Below, piece by piece: positions 37,830 to 45,209 of a stretch of DNA of 64,000 nucleotides (positions are counted from its first letter, which is position 1; every line of letters begins with the position of its first letter). Origin of the DNA: Paenibacillus swuensis (GTDB lineage Bacteria > Bacillota > Bacilli > Paenibacillales > DY6); NCBI RefSeq assembly GCF_001644605.1, contig NZ_CP011388.1:4259501-4323500 (forward strand), read 5' to 3'. The position numbers and the translations under genes were made by a program. The notes under the pieces were generated by a model. That model had not been told where the DNA came from, did not search any database, and was given only the letters and a program-made list of their open reading frames with translations.

Positions 37830-39398
37830 CTATTCTTTATTCGATGCGGGTTTGTATCTCTTCACATAATCCGGAACTTTCTTCTTCATCCAGGATGGAA
37901 AGCGAAATATGGCGTCGCTTTGGTCATCCACATCCCACGGTGCGAATGGAGATAAATAAGGAACACCAAATGACTTTAAAGAACACAGATGCAGGATTAA
38001 CACAATCAAACCCACCGTTATCCCGAACAAACCGAACGTAGCTGCGCAGATCATAAAAATAAATCTAAGCATACGTATGGAAATGCTCATATTGAAGGAA
38101 GGGAATACAAAGCTTGTAATCGCTGTTACGGACACCACAATAACCATAGCAGCGGAAACAATACCTGCCTCTACCGCGGCTTGCCCGATGACCAAAGCTC
38201 CGACAATCGATACGGCTTGACCGACCGCGCGAGGTAGTCTTACGCCGGCTTCCCGCAGAACTTCAAAGGTAAATTCCATAATAACCGCCTCAATAAAAGC
38301 GGGAAACGGAGTGCCTTCACGCTGGGCAGCCAGGGAAATCAGTAACGGCGTCGGCAACATCTCCTGATGAAAAGTGGATATTGCAATATATAAAGCCGGA
38401 GCCAACAGTGAAATAACCAGAGCTATATATCTCAATATTCGCAAAAAGAAGGCGATATCCGCACGTTGATAATAATCCTCCGCCACCTGGAAAAAGTGAA
38501 CGAATAATGCGGGCACCAGCAGGACAAAGGGTGTTCCGTTTACAAGAATGGCTACCCTGCCTTCCATAATCGCGGCGGCTATCGTATCCGGACGTTCCGT
38601 GTTGTAAACTGTCGGAAACGGGGTCAGGAATTTGTCCTGAATATATTCTTCGATATTCCCGCTCTCGAGTATGCTGGTTGTGCGAATTTTCTCCAACCGA
38701 TGGAAAAGCTCCTGTACGACCTCAGGGACAGCAACGCCCTCCATATACATCACGACTACGTCTGTTTTACTCATTTCTCCGATGATCATTTGTGTACACC
38801 GCAATCGTTTATCACGGATCCTCTTGCGGATTAACATCATATTCGTCCGCAGATCCTCCGTAAAGCCTTCTCTCGGTCCTCGAATAACTGTGGAAGAGGA
38901 AGCTTCCTCAATTGATCTTTTCTCCAGTCCTGCGGAATGAATGGAAAGTGCTTTGGAAATACCATCAGCAATCAGCATTGTATTTCCGGAAAGGAGCTCA
39001 AGATACAACGGTTCCCAGGTGTCGACCTCCTTTAAATCCCCTACAGCAATCACTTGATCTTTAATCCAACGAAAATCCTTCGATGTTTCTGTTCGCCTGT
39101 CTTCTAACTTATCCTTCCATTGGAGCAACGGCTTTACAATGGAATCATTAATGGTATGGGGGTCTGACAAACTGTCCATATACACCAAATAAGCTTTATT
39201 CGTGAATGGTCCAAGTGGAATCGGTTTGAATACTAGATCCGCATCCTTGCCAAACGTTTGTTGAATTTGTTTCTTATTGATGTCGATTGAGCTGTCTATA
39301 TATTTATTTTCCGCATCAAGCGAAGGGTTTGGGCGAGGTTTTGCCTTATGATCAGCACGTTTCTTTCCCGAACGAAACCATCTTGTAAAACCGTTCAT
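37830..39398 (-). CDS. Spore germinant receptor subunit A (GerAA/GerKA family)
   Basis: Subunit A of a GerA-type receptor, the ligand-responsive membrane protein that opens as an ion channel. The 522-residue protein has a large N-terminal cytoplasmic domain with the family core ERPDTIAAAIMEGRVAILVNGTPFVLL (key block MEGRVAILVNGTPF) and five or six C-terminal membrane spans including the ALVIGQAAVEAGIVSAAMVIVVSVTAITSFVFPSF region (key block VIGQAAVEAGIVS). The N-terminal tail is unusually Lys/Arg-rich. It is the first gene of the A-C-D-B-B operon. Confidence 0.94.
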   Translation of the reverse strand: MNGFTRWFRSGKKRADHKAKPRPNPSLDAENKYIDSSIDINKKQIQQTFGKDADLVFKPIPLGPFTNKAYLVYMDSLSDPHTINDSIVKPLLQWKDKLEDRRTETSKDFRWIKDQVIAVGDLKEVDTWEPLYLELLSGNTMLIADGISKALSIHSAGLEKRSIEEASSSTVIRGPREGFTEDLRTNMMLIRKRIRDKRLRCTQMIIGEMSKTDVVVMYMEGVAVPEVVQELFHRLEKIRTTSILESGNIEEYIQDKFLTPFPTVYNTERPDTIAAAIMEGRVAILVNGTPFVLLVPALFVHFFQVAEDYYQRADIAFFLRILRYIALVISLLAPALYIAISTFHQEMLPTPLLISLAAQREGTPFPAFIEAVIMEFTFEVLREAGVRLPRAVGQAVSIVGALVIGQAAVEAGIVSAAMVIVVSVTAITSFVFPSFNMSISIRMLRFIFMICAATFGLFGITVGLIVLILHLCSLKSFGVPYLSPFAPWDVDDQSDAIFRFPSWMKKKVPDYVKRYKPASNKE

Positions 39399-39479
39399 AA
39401 CATCCCTCCTTTCCCGGTAGCTTAACCAACTTCTGCCATGTCAATTCTTTGAGAATCAAACAGGAGATCAAGAGGGATT

Positions 39480-39690
39480 CCCTTCCGGGCTAGGTCTAAA
39501 ACGGGTATAATCCGAAGCCATTTAGCGCATACCTACAGTAAAGGAAGTTTCTTCCCATTCATATTTATCACCGCGATCACATAAACACGTTCTACATCAT
39601 CTCTTTCGGTACGCAGGCGAAGATGCACTGTTTCCTTGTTAATGCTGTAGACGCAATTTTTCTTAAAAAAGTTCAAACTATACCCTCTCC
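39480..39690 (-). pseudogene. Decayed N-terminal fragment of a neopullulanase/maltogenic amylase
   Basis: On the minus strand, an open frame beginning TTG near 39680, behind AGGAGAGGG, reads NFFKKNCVYSINKETVHLRLRT (key block ETVHLRLRT), then ERDDVERVYVI. A one-base frame change continues as RGDKYEWEETSFTVGMR and, after a stop, MASDYTRF. These blocks are the order found in the CBM34-type N-terminal domain of neopullulanase and maltogenic amylase, for example HLRLRT, DDV and GDKYEW. The catalytic domain is gone. The fragment is clearly a gene relic of about 200 bases, with a frameshift and stops. Confidence 0.7.
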
Positions 39691-39691
39691 T

Positions 39692-39717
39692 GTTTCAAAG
39701 CAAATGTTGTCGTGTAA
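39692..39717 (+). promoter_or_regulatory. Sigma-B-type promoter for glsB
   Basis: GTTTCA-N14-GTGTAA lies 55 bases before the GlsB-like start. It has the exact spacing of the other stress promoters in this window. Confidence 0.5.
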
Positions 39718-39771
39718 GAATAGGCATGCAAGTCAACATCCAAATTCGAAACATTAAAGGAGTGATGAACC

Positions 39772-40029
39772 ATGTGGAGTTTATTAATCAGTATCATTAT
39801 GGCAATTGTCATCGGACTAATCGGAGACGCACTGGTAAAGAACGATATGCCGGGCGGTATCATCGGCTCGATGATCGCAGGGTTTGTAGGCGCTTGGTTA
39901 GGTAACCTGTTGCTAGGTTCTTGGGGCCCGGATATCGGCGGTTTCGCAATCGTCCCAGCCATCATCGGTGCAGCCTTATTCGTCTTCTTGCTAGGCCTGA
40001 TCTTCAGAATGGTACGTAAAACGGCTTAA
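39772..40029 (+). CDS. GlsB/YeaQ/YmgE family stress membrane protein
   Basis: An 85-residue three-span membrane protein of the transglycosylase-associated family. It has GLIGDALVKNDMPGGIIGSMIAGFVGAWLG (key block MPGGIIGSMIAGFVGAWLG) and GGFAIVPAIIGAALFVFLLG. Homologues are general-stress proteins in many bacteria. It is preceded by AAAGGAGTG and a sigma-B-type promoter, and followed by a YtxH gene. Confidence 0.9.
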   Translation: MWSLLISIIMAIVIGLIGDALVKNDMPGGIIGSMIAGFVGAWLGNLLLGSWGPDIGGFAIVPAIIGAALFVFLLGLIFRMVRKTA

Positions 40030-40092
40030 TCTATTCAATTTAATGCTAGCTTCAGAAACATAATAAATGATATTTTAAAGGAGAGATTTATA

Positions 40093-40497
40093 ATGAGTAC
40101 AACAAAAACAAGTAACGGTATGATGTCTGGTGTCATTGTCGGAGGTTTAATCGGTGCCGCGGCTGCATTACTGTTCGCCCCTAAGAAAGGTACTGAACTT
40201 CGTCAAGATCTTATGAACTCTTGTTCTACGCTGAATGATAAAACTACAGAATTGGCTTCCAATCTAAGTGTGAAAGCCAAAGACATTGCAACTAACGTTT
40301 CCGCTTCGGCCGGAACGGTTGCAGGTACAGCTACAGATGCGCTGACGAAAGCTAAAGAATTAGGACAAGGCGCTTTGGAAGAATACAAAACTTGGCGTAC
40401 AGAGCAACAAAGCGCCGGTATTGATTCCGCTCCTGAAACTGACACTGCTCCGAAGTCAACTCCTGCTTCCGTTAACACGAACAATACGACGGTTTAA
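40093..40497 (+). CDS. YtxH-domain general stress protein
   Basis: A 134-residue protein whose N-terminus GVIVGGLIGAAAALLFAPKKGTELRQDL is a YtxH membrane anchor with the typical LLFAPKKG motif. The rest is a long Ala/Thr/Lys/Asp amphipathic helix with TDALTKAKELGQGALEEY repeats, like late-embryogenesis or dehydrin-type proteins. YtxH relatives belong to the sigma-B regulon in B. subtilis. It is co-directional with glsB and followed by a terminator. Confidence 0.88.
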   Translation: MSTTKTSNGMMSGVIVGGLIGAAAALLFAPKKGTELRQDLMNSCSTLNDKTTELASNLSVKAKDIATNVSASAGTVAGTATDALTKAKELGQGALEEYKTWRTEQQSAGIDSAPETDTAPKSTPASVNTNNTTV

Positions 40498-40512
40498 CCC
40501 CAAATGACTTTA

Positions 40513-40560
40513 GAGAATAGCCAGACGTTCTATCTTTATAGACACTGGCTATTCTTTCTT
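40513..40560 (+). terminator. Terminator after the YtxH gene
   Basis: AGAATAGCCAG and CTGGCTATTCT pair around a loop of about 21 bases and are followed by TTCTTTT. Confidence 0.85.
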
Positions 40561-40586
40561 TTATAAACCAACCGGAGGTGATTTTG

Positions 40587-40952
40587 ATGTCTATGCGACA
40601 ACCTAATGCGTACTCAACGAAATCCAAAGAACGAGCGGAATTTCCTCATCATGAAGGTCCTGGTGCGCGTTCAGAGGAACATAAAGATGTGAAGAAGTTG
40701 GACAGTAGATTGGAAACCTTGAACCGTTTTCTTGAGCAAGCTGAATTTAAGGATATCCTGGAGAACTACGGAAATACCCGTAAACGCTTGTTTAGCAATT
40801 TTACCGCGGGGATCGCTCGTGGTCTGGGAATGACGTTGGGTACAGCGCTCATTATCGCATTAGCGGGTTGGTTATTAAGCATGTTCATTGACATGCCCAT
40901 TATTGGCCAGTACATTGCGGATCTCCAAAGTTACATTGATGCGTACAAATAA
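40587..40952 (+). CDS. DUF5665-domain membrane protein
   Basis: A 121-residue protein. The ATG at 40587 is preferred because GGAGG lies 9-13 bases before it; a GTG nine bases upstream overlaps that site. The C-terminal half has the DUF5665 pattern NRKRLFSNFTAGIARGLGMTLGTALIIAL-like, seen as NFTAGIARGLGMTLGTALI, with one hydrophobic segment (about 85-105) that anchors the protein. The N-terminal 40 residues are charged and variable. Function unknown. Confidence 0.8.
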   Translation: MSMRQPNAYSTKSKERAEFPHHEGPGARSEEHKDVKKLDSRLETLNRFLEQAEFKDILENYGNTRKRLFSNFTAGIARGLGMTLGTALIIALAGWLLSMFIDMPIIGQYIADLQSYIDAYK

Positions 40953-40984
40953 ATTCATCACATTATGAATGCGAGGGAAACCCT

Positions 40985-41431
40985 ATGCAACGATCTCTGT
41001 TTGCCAATTCATCCGACAAGCACGTTTATCCGTTTTCTTTCATGCATTCTGTCTTTACACAGCTCGGATTTTATTCCTCTGAAGGAAACGGGGATGCTGG
41101 ATATCGATTCACTTTAAAAGACGACATCCATCTTGTTATCCCCTTCCACAGTGCAGATCAAGAGGCTGCTACTGTGGATTGGGGCAATGCTTACATCACA
41201 GACAATCCCAACGATGAAGTGGCTTATAACGACGCCATCATCCGTTGGGAGGAAACTAAGGAAGCCTTTGCCAGAAAAAGCGAGGACTACGAAAAGATGA
41301 AGCTTGCCGATAACAGTTCATTGGCTCAGAATGAAAGTGAGCTTGTGCAACTGGGCAAAGATATGGATAGTATGAAAACCAATGAGCAGTTAAGAGCGCG
41401 CGGCGTTATCTCCGATCCGATACAATCCTAA
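40985..41431 (+). CDS. Hypothetical protein of the stress cluster
   Basis: A 148-residue soluble protein that I do not recognise. The middle has VIPFHSADQEAATVDWGNAYITDNPNDEVAYNDAIIRWEETKEAF (key block TDNPNDEVAYNDAIIRWEE) and a charged helical C-terminus. It is 32 bases after the DUF5665 gene and preceded by GAGGG, and is closed by a strong terminator, so it belongs to that two-gene unit. Confidence 0.7.
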   Translation: MQRSLFANSSDKHVYPFSFMHSVFTQLGFYSSEGNGDAGYRFTLKDDIHLVIPFHSADQEAATVDWGNAYITDNPNDEVAYNDAIIRWEETKEAFARKSEDYEKMKLADNSSLAQNESELVQLGKDMDSMKTNEQLRARGVISDPIQS

Positions 41432-41455
41432 TCGCATAGCTCTCTGCCTAATAAT

Positions 41456-41490
41456 GAAAAAACAGCACCTTGGAGGTGCTGTTTTTTTTG
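41456..41490. terminator. Bidirectional terminator
   Basis: AAAAAACAGCACCTTGGAGGTGCTGTTTTTTT is a perfect stem with A and T runs at both ends, between the convergent unknown gene and the AI-2E-family transporter gene. Confidence 0.92.
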
Positions 41491-41512
41491 TATGTTCGAG
41501 ACTGATTAATGG

Positions 41513-42607
41513 TCAACCCTTCTCTTGCAGCTCCGGCCGCGAGCGTAGCACAAACAATCGAATTGCATGTTGTACGATCAACTTCCCTACAGCGTAAACC
41601 GGCACGGCCAATAACATGCCCAGAAAGCCTGCAAGGCTCGCCGAAATCAATAACAACAGGATAATGGTTAGAGGATGGATATCCAGCTTTCTGCCCATAA
41701 TATGAGGCGATAAGAAGTTACCGTCTATTTGTTGGGCGATGGTAACAACAATGATTACTTTAAGGACCATCGTGGGAGAATGGATGAAAGCCACGATGAT
41801 GCTCGGAATAACACCTATAAGCTGGCCGATGGAGGGTATTACATTCGTCACCATGGCCAGTATAGCTAATAAGAGGGAATATTCCATACCGATGATGGAA
41901 TAACCAATAAATATGACGACGCCAAGTACCAAGCTTACTAAAAATTGTCCCTGAATATAGGAGCTCAGCGCGTCATCCATATCCGCAAGGATTTTACGTC
42001 CCTCTATTTCATGGCGTTGAGGCAGCCATTTTAATAGTATTCTCGGTACCTTCTCCCCATCCTTCAGCATATAGAAAAGAATGAAAGGGATCGTAGAAAG
42101 GATCACGATAGCGCTTGTTGTAGCTGCCATAAATGTTAACAAACGATCCCCCATGGTGGACATGGATTGATTCAGGTAGGTTGCGACTCGATCCGTCAAA
42201 TCCGCATTCCCTCCGCCCCCAAATAATCCTTTGGCCCAAGGTTTCTGCTGAAGTTCGGTCAACTGCCCTCTAAAGTTTTCTACAAGCTCCGGCAGATTCG
42301 TGACCAGCATTTCTACCTGCCGTTGTACGATAGGTCCTATCAGCAACACTACGGCCGTTATAAGGCATGTGACCAGCAGATACAGCACGATGATGGAGGC
42401 GGACCGGTTAATACGTCTTTTCTCCAGCAATAACACCAGCGGCCTTAGTATGTAATAGAAAACACCGGAAATTAGGAAGGGAAAGAATAAGGCGCGCACA
42501 ATTGTAAAGATCGGTTGAAACAGATAATCCACTTTCGTCGCCAAATACGCGATTAACAAAAAAATAATGATTCCATATCCGATACGAAAATACTTGCCCT
42601 GGGGCAT
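41513..42607 (-). CDS. AI-2E family (UPF0118) membrane transporter
   Basis: A 364-residue protein with seven or eight membrane segments. The family core GVIPSIIVAFIHSP and QQIDGNFLSPHIMGRKLDIHPLTIIL (key block NFLSPHIMG) is clear. Members include exporters of the autoinducer AI-2 and Na+/H+ antiporters, so substrate cannot be read from sequence. It lies just outside the stress gene group, downstream in the minus direction of the 105-residue gene, but 140 bases away, so it probably has its own promoter. Confidence 0.9.
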   Translation of the reverse strand: MPQGKYFRIGYGIIIFLLIAYLATKVDYLFQPIFTIVRALFFPFLISGVFYYILRPLVLLLEKRRINRSASIIVLYLLVTCLITAVVLLIGPIVQRQVEMLVTNLPELVENFRGQLTELQQKPWAKGLFGGGGNADLTDRVATYLNQSMSTMGDRLLTFMAATTSAIVILSTIPFILFYMLKDGEKVPRILLKWLPQRHEIEGRKILADMDDALSSYIQGQFLVSLVLGVVIFIGYSIIGMEYSLLLAILAMVTNVIPSIGQLIGVIPSIIVAFIHSPTMVLKVIIVVTIAQQIDGNFLSPHIMGRKLDIHPLTIILLLLISASLAGFLGMLLAVPVYAVGKLIVQHAIRLFVLRSRPELQEKG

Positions 42608-42746
42608 ATGACACCTCTTTCTATATCCAGAAACAACATGAGAAAACCTCTATCGGGGCCACTCGGATGAGCGACCTCGCCTAGAGGCGGATTTACTTTA
42701 ATGAAATGCGGGCTGTTAACCCGCGTAAGCGGACGCGTATGCTAGT

Positions 42747-43064
42747 TTAACCTGCCAAGATTGTGGACCATTCATCTTCAGAGAATTTCTTCTCAATGAC
42801 CCAATTCGCGGCATAGCTTTCTTTGTCAGGTTTAGTGAACGAATTATTCTGCAAATAGTATCCTTTTTCCTTGGCAATCGTGTACATGTGGCAAAAGTAT
42901 TGTGCGGCAGATACGGCGTCATCTTCGTCAAGAAACGTTTCCAATGCGCTTCCGAACCCCAACGGATTAAGCAAGGACTGAATGCTCAACTCATATGCCT
43001 CATTTTTGTGCACCACCAATATTTCACTATCGAAACATTTGACACGATGTTTAATCTTTTGCAT
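42747..43064 (-). CDS. Hypothetical protein under a sigma-B-type promoter
   Basis: A 105-residue soluble protein with no recognised domain. It begins MQKIKHRVKCFDSEILVVHKNEAYELS (key block HRVKCFDSEILVVH) and ends WVIEKKFSEDEWSTILAG. AGGTGGTG precedes the ATG at 43064. Immediately upstream is one of the best sigma-B-type promoters in the window (GTTTCA-N14-GGGTAA), so it should be a member of the stress regulon. Confidence 0.75.
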   Translation of the reverse strand: MQKIKHRVKCFDSEILVVHKNEAYELSIQSLLNPLGFGSALETFLDEDDAVSAAQYFCHMYTIAKEKGYYLQNNSFTKPDKESYAANWVIEKKFSEDEWSTILAG

Positions 43065-43111
43065 AGATTTCACCACCTAAGGAATTTTTGTGTTTATGGG
43101 GTTAGTTATCA

Positions 43112-43137
43112 TTACCCTTGACAATCGGTGGTGAAAC
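43112..43137 (-). promoter_or_regulatory. Sigma-B-type promoter for the 105-residue gene
   Basis: Minus strand GTTTCA-N14-GGGTAA, 48 bases before the start codon, close to the sigma-B consensus GTTTAA/GGGTAT. Confidence 0.8.
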
Positions 43138-43166
43138 CGCTTTATCTTGTCCTATGGCATTTTATT

Positions 43167-43937
43167 TTAGTAACTGTCCAACTCGGACAAGATTCGTTTC
43201 AGCTTCTCCATCGCGCGTCTCTGAATTCGGGAAACACTCATTTGAGACATCCCCATCTCCTGCGCTATCATACGTTGCGAGTAACCGTTATGATAAGCCA
43301 GCGTCAGAATTTGCCTCTCTTCTTCCTTCAGTCTCTCAAACGCCTGTTGAAGGTCTAAACGATTCTCAATGAACGCATAGTCGTCAATATCCGACGAAAT
43401 CATATCTCCGATGGTTGAAGCAGCTTCCTCCATGGAGAGGGGCGTATCCAAAGATACATACTGATAACACTCGCGACCCGCTAACACTTCTACCGTCTCC
43501 TCAACCGAAAGCTGCAAATGCGCCGCAATTTCCGCAATATCCGGAGAACGCTCCAGTTTCATGGTCAGCTCGTCTATCGCTTGCTGTAATAAGACACCCT
43601 TTTCCTTAATACGCCTGGGCACCTGAATATACCATGAGCTGTCTCGCAAGTAATTCTTCATGCGTCCAATCAAGCTCTTCATAGCATAAGGTTCAAAGGG
43701 GATGCCCAGCGTCGTATCGTATTGTGTGAACAGCTTCAGCAAAGCGATCTGGCCGATTTGATACAGGTCTTCGTACAAGTCGTTACGATTTCTGGACATC
43801 TTGATGGCAGCCAGCTTCACCATAGATTCATAATGCTGCAAGAGGCGGGTAGCAACATCCTGGCAATGGTTCTGTTGGTACAGAATAATATCGTCTATCG
43901 AACTTGAGCCTGGCAATGGACCGGTTTGAGATTTCAT
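43167..43937 (-). CDS. SigB/SigF/SigG-family sigma factor, copy A
   Basis: An alternative RNA polymerase sigma factor of 256 residues. Region 2 has NDLYEDLYQIGQIALLKLFTQYDTTLG (key block DLYQIGQIALLKLF) and the core-binding and -10 contact stretch IQVPRRIKEKG; region 4 has a helix-turn-helix SQRMIAQEMGMSQMSVSRIQRRAMEKL (key block MSQMSVSRIQRRA). It is a close paralogue of copy B at 47765-48541, with the same length and architecture. The ATG at 43937 overlaps the stop of the anti-sigma-like gene by four bases (ATGA), so they are made together. Confidence 0.92.
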   Translation of the reverse strand: MKSQTGPLPGSSSIDDIILYQQNHCQDVATRLLQHYESMVKLAAIKMSRNRNDLYEDLYQIGQIALLKLFTQYDTTLGIPFEPYAMKSLIGRMKNYLRDSSWYIQVPRRIKEKGVLLQQAIDELTMKLERSPDIAEIAAHLQLSVEETVEVLAGRECYQYVSLDTPLSMEEAASTIGDMISSDIDDYAFIENRLDLQQAFERLKEEERQILTLAYHNGYSQRMIAQEMGMSQMSVSRIQRRAMEKLKRILSELDSY

Positions 43938-44389
43938 AGCCAACCGCTCCTGTGAATCTGTTTCGTTAATATAACCTCGGTTCCGCCATCATTGGTGATT
44001 CTGACTTTATCCATTAACGTACTTAGCATGAGTTGACGTAATTCCGGCGGCACCTGATCAAACTTCTTTAATGAAGAAGGATCCTTGCTTAACGGCGGTA
44101 CCGATCGCTGATAATAGTAGCCGGAAACTTCATCTTTAACGATGATGGTCAACGTCTCGTGATCTACAATGAAGGAGAGTTGAAGCAGATAAGAGTTACT
44201 CTCGTGACTGCTAAAGAATAAAGCCCCTTCGCAAGCTTCCGTAACCGCGATCTTCATATCTTCAATATCTTCGAAGCAGAATCCCATTTTACTTGCGACA
44301 CTGTACAACGTTGCCCGGACCACTTCGAAGTATTCCAGTTTGGCAGGTATATGTAGAACTATGGATTCCTGACTTTGACTTGTATTCAT
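43934..44389 (-). CDS. Degenerate RsbW-like anti-sigma factor
   Basis: A 151-residue protein of the RsbW/SpoIIAB GHKL fold that has kept the N-terminal strand and helix (PAKLEYFEVVRATLYSVASKMGF) and the C-terminal VRITNDGGTEVILTK, but lost ATP-binding motifs. The N-box EACNNAVLHAY of the partner copy reads EACEGALFF here, without the Mg-coordinating Asn. The G1 box DEGKSF reads DEVSGY, and the G2 box GGLGLYLM reads PPELRQLML. It should bind its sigma factor but not phosphorylate an anti-anti-sigma factor. No rsbV-like gene lies next to it. The next gene is sigma copy A. Confidence 0.88.
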   Translation of the reverse strand: MNTSQSQESIVLHIPAKLEYFEVVRATLYSVASKMGFCFEDIEDMKIAVTEACEGALFFSSHESNSYLLQLSFIVDHETLTIIVKDEVSGYYYQRSVPPLSKDPSSLKKFDQVPPELRQLMLSTLMDKVRITNDGGTEVILTKQIHRSGWL

Positions 44390-44453
44390 TGTCCATCCCG
44401 TCCTTTTCCTGTAAATTCATTTTCCATTGACGAACATTTAATTTTAGTTGTAT

Positions 44454-44479
44454 TTAAACTTAATTTTTTTGTTTGAAAC
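44454..44479 (-). promoter_or_regulatory. Weak sigma-B-type promoter before the degenerate rsbW
   Basis: Minus strand GTTTCA-N14-GTTTAA. The -35 is exact for this window, the -10 matches only three positions of GGGTAT. It may give self-activation of the rsbW-like/sigma-A operon. Confidence 0.35.
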
Positions 44480-44494
44480 CCAATCTAGCGCAGT

Positions 44495-44520
44495 GTTTGA
44501 AGTTGCTAGGATGGAGGTAA
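44495..44520 (+). promoter_or_regulatory. Sigma-B-type promoter for dps
   Basis: GTTTGA-N14-AGGTAA, 50 bases before the dps start. It is divergent to the candidate at 44454-44479, with 15 bases between the -35 elements. Confidence 0.6.
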
Positions 44521-44570
44521 TAGAGGATAGGCAGTACTACTAAATTAAATTTATTGGAGGTTTTACAGAA

Positions 44571-45047
44571 ATGGCAACGAATAAATCACCGAAAACAACT
44601 ACTCAAACTCTCGAAGAGGCACTGAATCTGCAAGTGGCTAACTTCTCCGTCCTTTATATGAAGCTGCATCATTATCACTGGTTTGTTACAGGGCCTACAT
44701 TCTTCTCCTTGCATCCTAAATTTGAAGAAATGTACAATGAGATTACGCTCCATCTGGACGCATTAGCAGAGCGTATGTTAGGACAAGGATATAAGCCGGC
44801 ATCTCGCCTCAAAGATGTGTTGAGTATCTCTTCGATTAAAGAAGCTGAAGGCGGTGAAAGCGCCGAAGAAATGGTAACACAACTGGTAGCGGATTATACC
44901 CAGGTGTGCACGGAGCTGGATGAGGCGATCACCATGGCCGAAGAGGAAGAAGAAGACCAAGCTACGGCGGATCTGTTGACTCAATTTAAACAAGCCATTG
45001 AAAAGCATGTATACATGTTGAATAATTTCTTAGGCAAAAAAAGATAA
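44571..45047 (+). CDS. dps: Dps-family DNA-protecting ferritin
   Basis: Dps forms 12-subunit shells that oxidise Fe(II) with peroxide and protect DNA in stressed cells. The 158-residue protein has the ferroxidase ligands in KLHHYHWFVTGPTFFSLHPKFEEMY (key residues H in HHYHW and E in KFEEMY) and the DALAERM helix. B. subtilis Dps is also a sigma-B target. AGGAGG-like GGAGG lies before the ATG. A sigma-B-type promoter precedes it, divergent to the rsbW-like gene. Confidence 0.95.
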   Translation: MATNKSPKTTTQTLEEALNLQVANFSVLYMKLHHYHWFVTGPTFFSLHPKFEEMYNEITLHLDALAERMLGQGYKPASRLKDVLSISSIKEAEGGESAEEMVTQLVADYTQVCTELDEAITMAEEEEEDQATADLLTQFKQAIEKHVYMLNNFLGKKR

Positions 45048-45054
45048 AAATAAA

Positions 45055-45100
45055 ACGAGGCTGTCCCAAGGGTAACTAAACCTTAAAGGACAGCCTTCTT
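45055..45100 (+). terminator. Terminator of dps
   Basis: AGGCTGTCC and GGACAGCCT pair, with an inner AAGG/CCTT pairing, and are followed by TCTTTATTTT. Confidence 0.85.
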
Positions 45101-45150
45101 TATTTTCTGAAATTTTGTAAATCCATACTTATGGAACAGCCTATATACAA

Positions 45151-45193
45151 CAATAAAACCGTCCGACGGCCTTCAGCCATCGAACGGTTATTA
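45151..45193 (-). terminator. Terminator of glgD
   Basis: On the minus strand AACCGTTCGATGGC-TGAAG-GCCGTCGGACGGTT is followed by TTATTG, directly after the glgD stop. Confidence 0.8.
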
Positions 45194-45209
45194 TTTGTTC
45201 GCGTACACC

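Noticed and set aside
42608-42660. Sigma-B-type promoter of the AI-2E family transporter
   Set aside because: GTTTTC-N13-GGATAT is present but would start transcription on top of the ribosome site, and the spacing differs from the other nine sites.
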